Shown here: piece after piece, positions 4,495 to 5,949 of the stretch | How positions within the stretch are numbered: the first letter of the stretch is position 1 | Layout of the letters: each line of letters begins with the position of its first letter | Source of the DNA: Oscillospiraceae bacterium | GTDB lineage: Bacteria > Bacillota > Clostridia > Oscillospirales > CAG-272 | Length of the DNA: 5,949 nucleotides | Reading direction: 5' to 3' | Assembly (NCBI GenBank): GCA_015065205.1 | Contig: SVQS01000119.1 | Coordinates: 1 to 5,949 of the forward strand | The notes under the pieces: model-generated | The model's database searches: none | What the model saw: the letters and a program-made list of their open reading frames with translations, nothing else | What the model was told of the DNA's origin: nothing | Position numbers and translations under genes: made by a program

Positions 4495-5730
4495 ATGAGA
4501 TTTCTCAAAATTGAAGAAATTGCCGCCAAATGGGATGTTTCCCCGCGCGCTGTTCAAATTTTGTGCAAGGAAGGCAAAATTGTTGGTGCGCAACGTTTTG
4601 GGCGTGCGTGGATGATTCCCGAGAATGCGACTCGCCCCATCGACCGCCGAACCCGCGAGGGCAGATTGCTTGACGAGGAAAACCAACCCTTGCCGCGCAA
4701 CACGCCATTCTTATATATGACAGATCTGTATAGCATCCCCGGAACAGCAGACGAGGCCTCAGTGCCTCTTCTCAATCACAGGGAAGCAAAGGTGCTTTTT
4801 GAAGCCGAGGTCGCCTATGCGCGCGGAGATATCGACAAGGTCTATGCAAGTGCGAACTATCTGCTTGGCAGGCATTCAAGCTTTTATGGCGTTATTTCCG
4901 CAGGTATGCTTTTGGCACAGTGTGCCATTTGGCGCGGAGATATTGAAATGTGGCGCGCGGCAAAAATGCATATTTCCGAAGCCCCTGCACAAAATGATTT
5001 TGACCGAGATATTATGCTGTTTGCCATCTGTGCGGTCGATATTATGCTGTATAACGTCACCGACTTTCCCGATTGGTTCCGTTTGGGATGTTTTGAGCCT
5101 CTACACAAAGATGCACTCCCTGCGGCGCGTGTTTACTATGCAAAATACCTATATACCATAGGGTATGCTGTTGCAACAGGTGAGTTTTTAATGGAAGGGA
5201 TGGACGGCCTTTCTCTGATGCGTATTCTCCCAAATGCTATCGAGCCTATGGTTTCGCAGGCGAAAGCAGATTATTCGCTGATTTCCGAGCTTTGCTTGCG
5301 CATGAGCTGTGCGGCGCTCTATCACAACAGTGGCGATGACGAGCAAGCCATTCGTCACATCGACTGCGCCATCGCCTTGGCTCTACCAGATAAGTTGTAT
5401 GGTCTTCTTTCGGAGTATTACCGCGTGATGGACTCCTTGCTGGAGCGCCGTTTATCTCAAATAGACCCCGAAGCATGGAAAGAGGTCAAGTCTCTCTATC
5501 GCACCTATAACGAGGGATGGTCGCGCCTGAGCGGAAGCGTACGCGGCAAAACGCTTGTTACTACGCTTTCGGCAAAGGAGAGAGAGGTTGCAAAGCTTGC
5601 GGCGTTTGGAATGAGCAACGCGCAAATTGCCGAAAAGCTGCATATGTCTATTTCTGTTGTCAAGCAGGCGATCCGCGTAACCAGCGAAAAGACCGGTATG
5701 CCTCGCCGTGAATTCGCCAAAATCCTTTAA
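4495..5730 (+). CDS. Transcriptional regulator with N-terminal MerR/excisionase-like HTH and C-terminal LuxR-type HTH
   Basis: A 411-aa cytoplasmic DNA-binding protein. Residues 1-45 (MRFLKIEEIAAKWDVSPRAV, then KIVGAQRFGRAWMIP) fit the helix-turn-helix of MerR/excisionase-like proteins. Residues about 95-345 are helical and aromatic-rich, resembling TPR-like sensor or dimer regions of clostridial LuxR regulators. Residues 357-411 are a LuxR/GerE HTH: LSAKEREVAKLAAFGMSNAQ, then IAEKLHMSISVVKQAIR. No receiver, PAS or ATPase motif was found, so the signal is unknown. The start is ATG 4495: AAGGGAG (4481-4487) lies seven bases upstream and the family begins MRFLKI; an in-frame ATG at 4465 has no ribosome site and lies in a hairpin. 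It is driven by a consensus promoter overlaid by two palindromes, implying self-control, and is divergent from the nuclease lipoprotein operon. No clear terminator follows. Sure of both HTH domains, unsure of targets. Confidence 0.88.
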   Translation: MRFLKIEEIAAKWDVSPRAVQILCKEGKIVGAQRFGRAWMIPENATRPIDRRTREGRLLDEENQPLPRNTPFLYMTDLYSIPGTADEASVPLLNHREAKVLFEAEVAYARGDIDKVYASANYLLGRHSSFYGVISAGMLLAQCAIWRGDIEMWRAAKMHISEAPAQNDFDRDIMLFAICAVDIMLYNVTDFPDWFRLGCFEPLHKDALPAARVYYAKYLYTIGYAVATGEFLMEGMDGLSLMRILPNAIEPMVSQAKADYSLISELCLRMSCAALYHNSGDDEQAIRHIDCAIALALPDKLYGLLSEYYRVMDSLLERRLSQIDPEAWKEVKSLYRTYNEGWSRLSGSVRGKTLVTTLSAKEREVAKLAAFGMSNAQIAEKLHMSISVVKQAIRVTSEKTGMPRREFAKIL

Positions 5731-5866
5731 TTTTTGATTTTTCTCAACTTTGAGGCATTCAAAAAAAGAGATTTATATATCCGATTTTATCAAAAAAAGA
5801 TATAACAGAAGAAGAAAATAAAACCTAAAAAAGTCATTTTAGGTAATACCGCAAAGGGAAAAAATA
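5731..5866. other. AT-rich spacer with spaced A-tracts and a palindrome
   Basis: No gene or canonical terminator for the regulator is visible. TTTTTGA (5731-5737) can pair with TCAAAAA (5759-5765) around a small CTCAA-CT-TTGAG hairpin, but no T-run follows. TCAAAAAAAGA occurs twice (5759-5769 and 5790-5800), 31 bases apart, with further A-runs near 5829 and 5861. Spacing of about three helical turns suggests intrinsic bending or an UP-like element for the promoter that follows. Confidence 0.45.
5823..5844. repeat. Inverted repeat ACCTAAAA-N6-TTTTAGGT
   Basis: Perfect 8-bp arms at 5823-5830 and 5837-5844 surround AAGTCA. It ends just upstream of where the -35 of the next promoter should be (about 5847-5852), so it may be an operator. 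On the minus strand it is followed by a T-rich tract and could act as a weak terminator; no minus-strand gene is in view. Confidence 0.5.
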
Positions 5867-5875
5867 TGCTATACT
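5867..5875 (+). promoter_or_regulatory. Extended -10 promoter TGCTATACT
   Basis: TG (5867-5868), one base, then TATACT (5870-5875) form an extended -10. No good -35 hexamer lies 16-18 bases upstream (TACCGC at 5847-5852), so activity would rely on the extended element and the A-tracts. The predicted start is about 5882, where base composition switches abruptly from AT-rich to GC-rich. Confidence 0.6.
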
Positions 5876-5881
5876 ATGATC

Positions 5882-5949
5882 GAGGGCGGGAAAGTGGACG
5901 TTCACGCCCCAACGGGCGCAATCGTGTGATAGATTTTTTGGTGTTTTCT
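5882..5949 (+). ncRNA. 5' end of a structured leader or non-coding RNA (truncated by window)
   Basis: The predicted transcript begins GAGGGCGGG. GGGC (5884-5887) pairs with GCCC (5906-5909), and after a GGGAAA bulge GTGG (5894-5897) pairs with TCAC (5902-5905, one G-U) around an ACGT loop. Alternatively CGCCC (5905-5909) pairs with GGGCG (5914-5918) around CAAC, which excludes the first fold. No ORF with a ribosome site begins here. It could be a riboswitch or attenuator leader or the start of a large ncRNA; I do not recognise the class. Confidence 0.45.

Noticed and set aside
4799..5161. A 120-codon plus-strand open frame inside the regulator gene
   Set aside because: It is an out-of-frame reading of the central helical region with no ribosome site or recognisable domain.
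5846..5863. A fourth operator-like match (CCGCAAAGGGAAAAA) at the edge promoter
   Set aside because: It matches the 18-mer at only about 11 positions, mostly A residues in A-rich DNA, and lacks the GCG right arm.

Overview
The window reads as a fragment of a low-to-mid GC Gram-positive anaerobe, most likely an uncultured gut or rumen Clostridia (Oscillospiraceae-like). The grounds are sigma-A promoters with extended -10 boxes, strong AGGAG-type ribosome sites, TTG start use, a lipoprotein with long TTPEV linkers, and protein families common in that group. This placement is inference; there is no rRNA or marker gene.

Layout. (1) 1-501: the 3' end of a highly codon-biased gene for a beta-sandwich, carbohydrate-binding-module-like protein, closed by an AT palindrome and a strong terminator. 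(2) 629-2177: a promoter followed by a two-gene operon, a HAD-family phosphohydrolase (720-1580) and a Nudix hydrolase (1598-2137), ended by a terminator that works in both directions. (3) 4339-2195, minus strand: a promoter, a small cytoplasmic protein (134 aa, TTG start), then, through a 4-base ATGA overlap, a 558-aa lipoprotein. The lipoprotein joins a TlpA-like thioredoxin domain, a DNA/RNA non-specific endonuclease domain and a C-terminal Ada-like metal-binding motif, separated by TTPEx repeat linkers. (4) 4387-5730, plus strand, divergent from (3): a consensus promoter, two tandem 18-bp palindromes, and a 411-aa regulator with a MerR/excisionase-like HTH at its N terminus and a LuxR-type HTH at its C terminus. 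(5) 5731-5949: AT-rich spacer with spaced A-tracts and a palindrome, then an extended -10 promoter and the first ~68 nt of a GC-rich, foldable transcript cut off by the window end.

How it may work together. The regulator probably controls itself, because two near-identical palindromes (16/18 bases the same) sit on its start site and leader. A related 18-mer (14/18) lies across the -35 box of the HAD-Nudix promoter, so that operon may belong to the same regulon. The divergent nuclease operon shares the intergenic region with the regulator. The most unusual protein is the surface-anchored thioredoxin-endonuclease fusion. No CRISPR array, tRNA, rRNA, insertion sequence or attachment site was seen. 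No gap between genes exceeds 300 bases.
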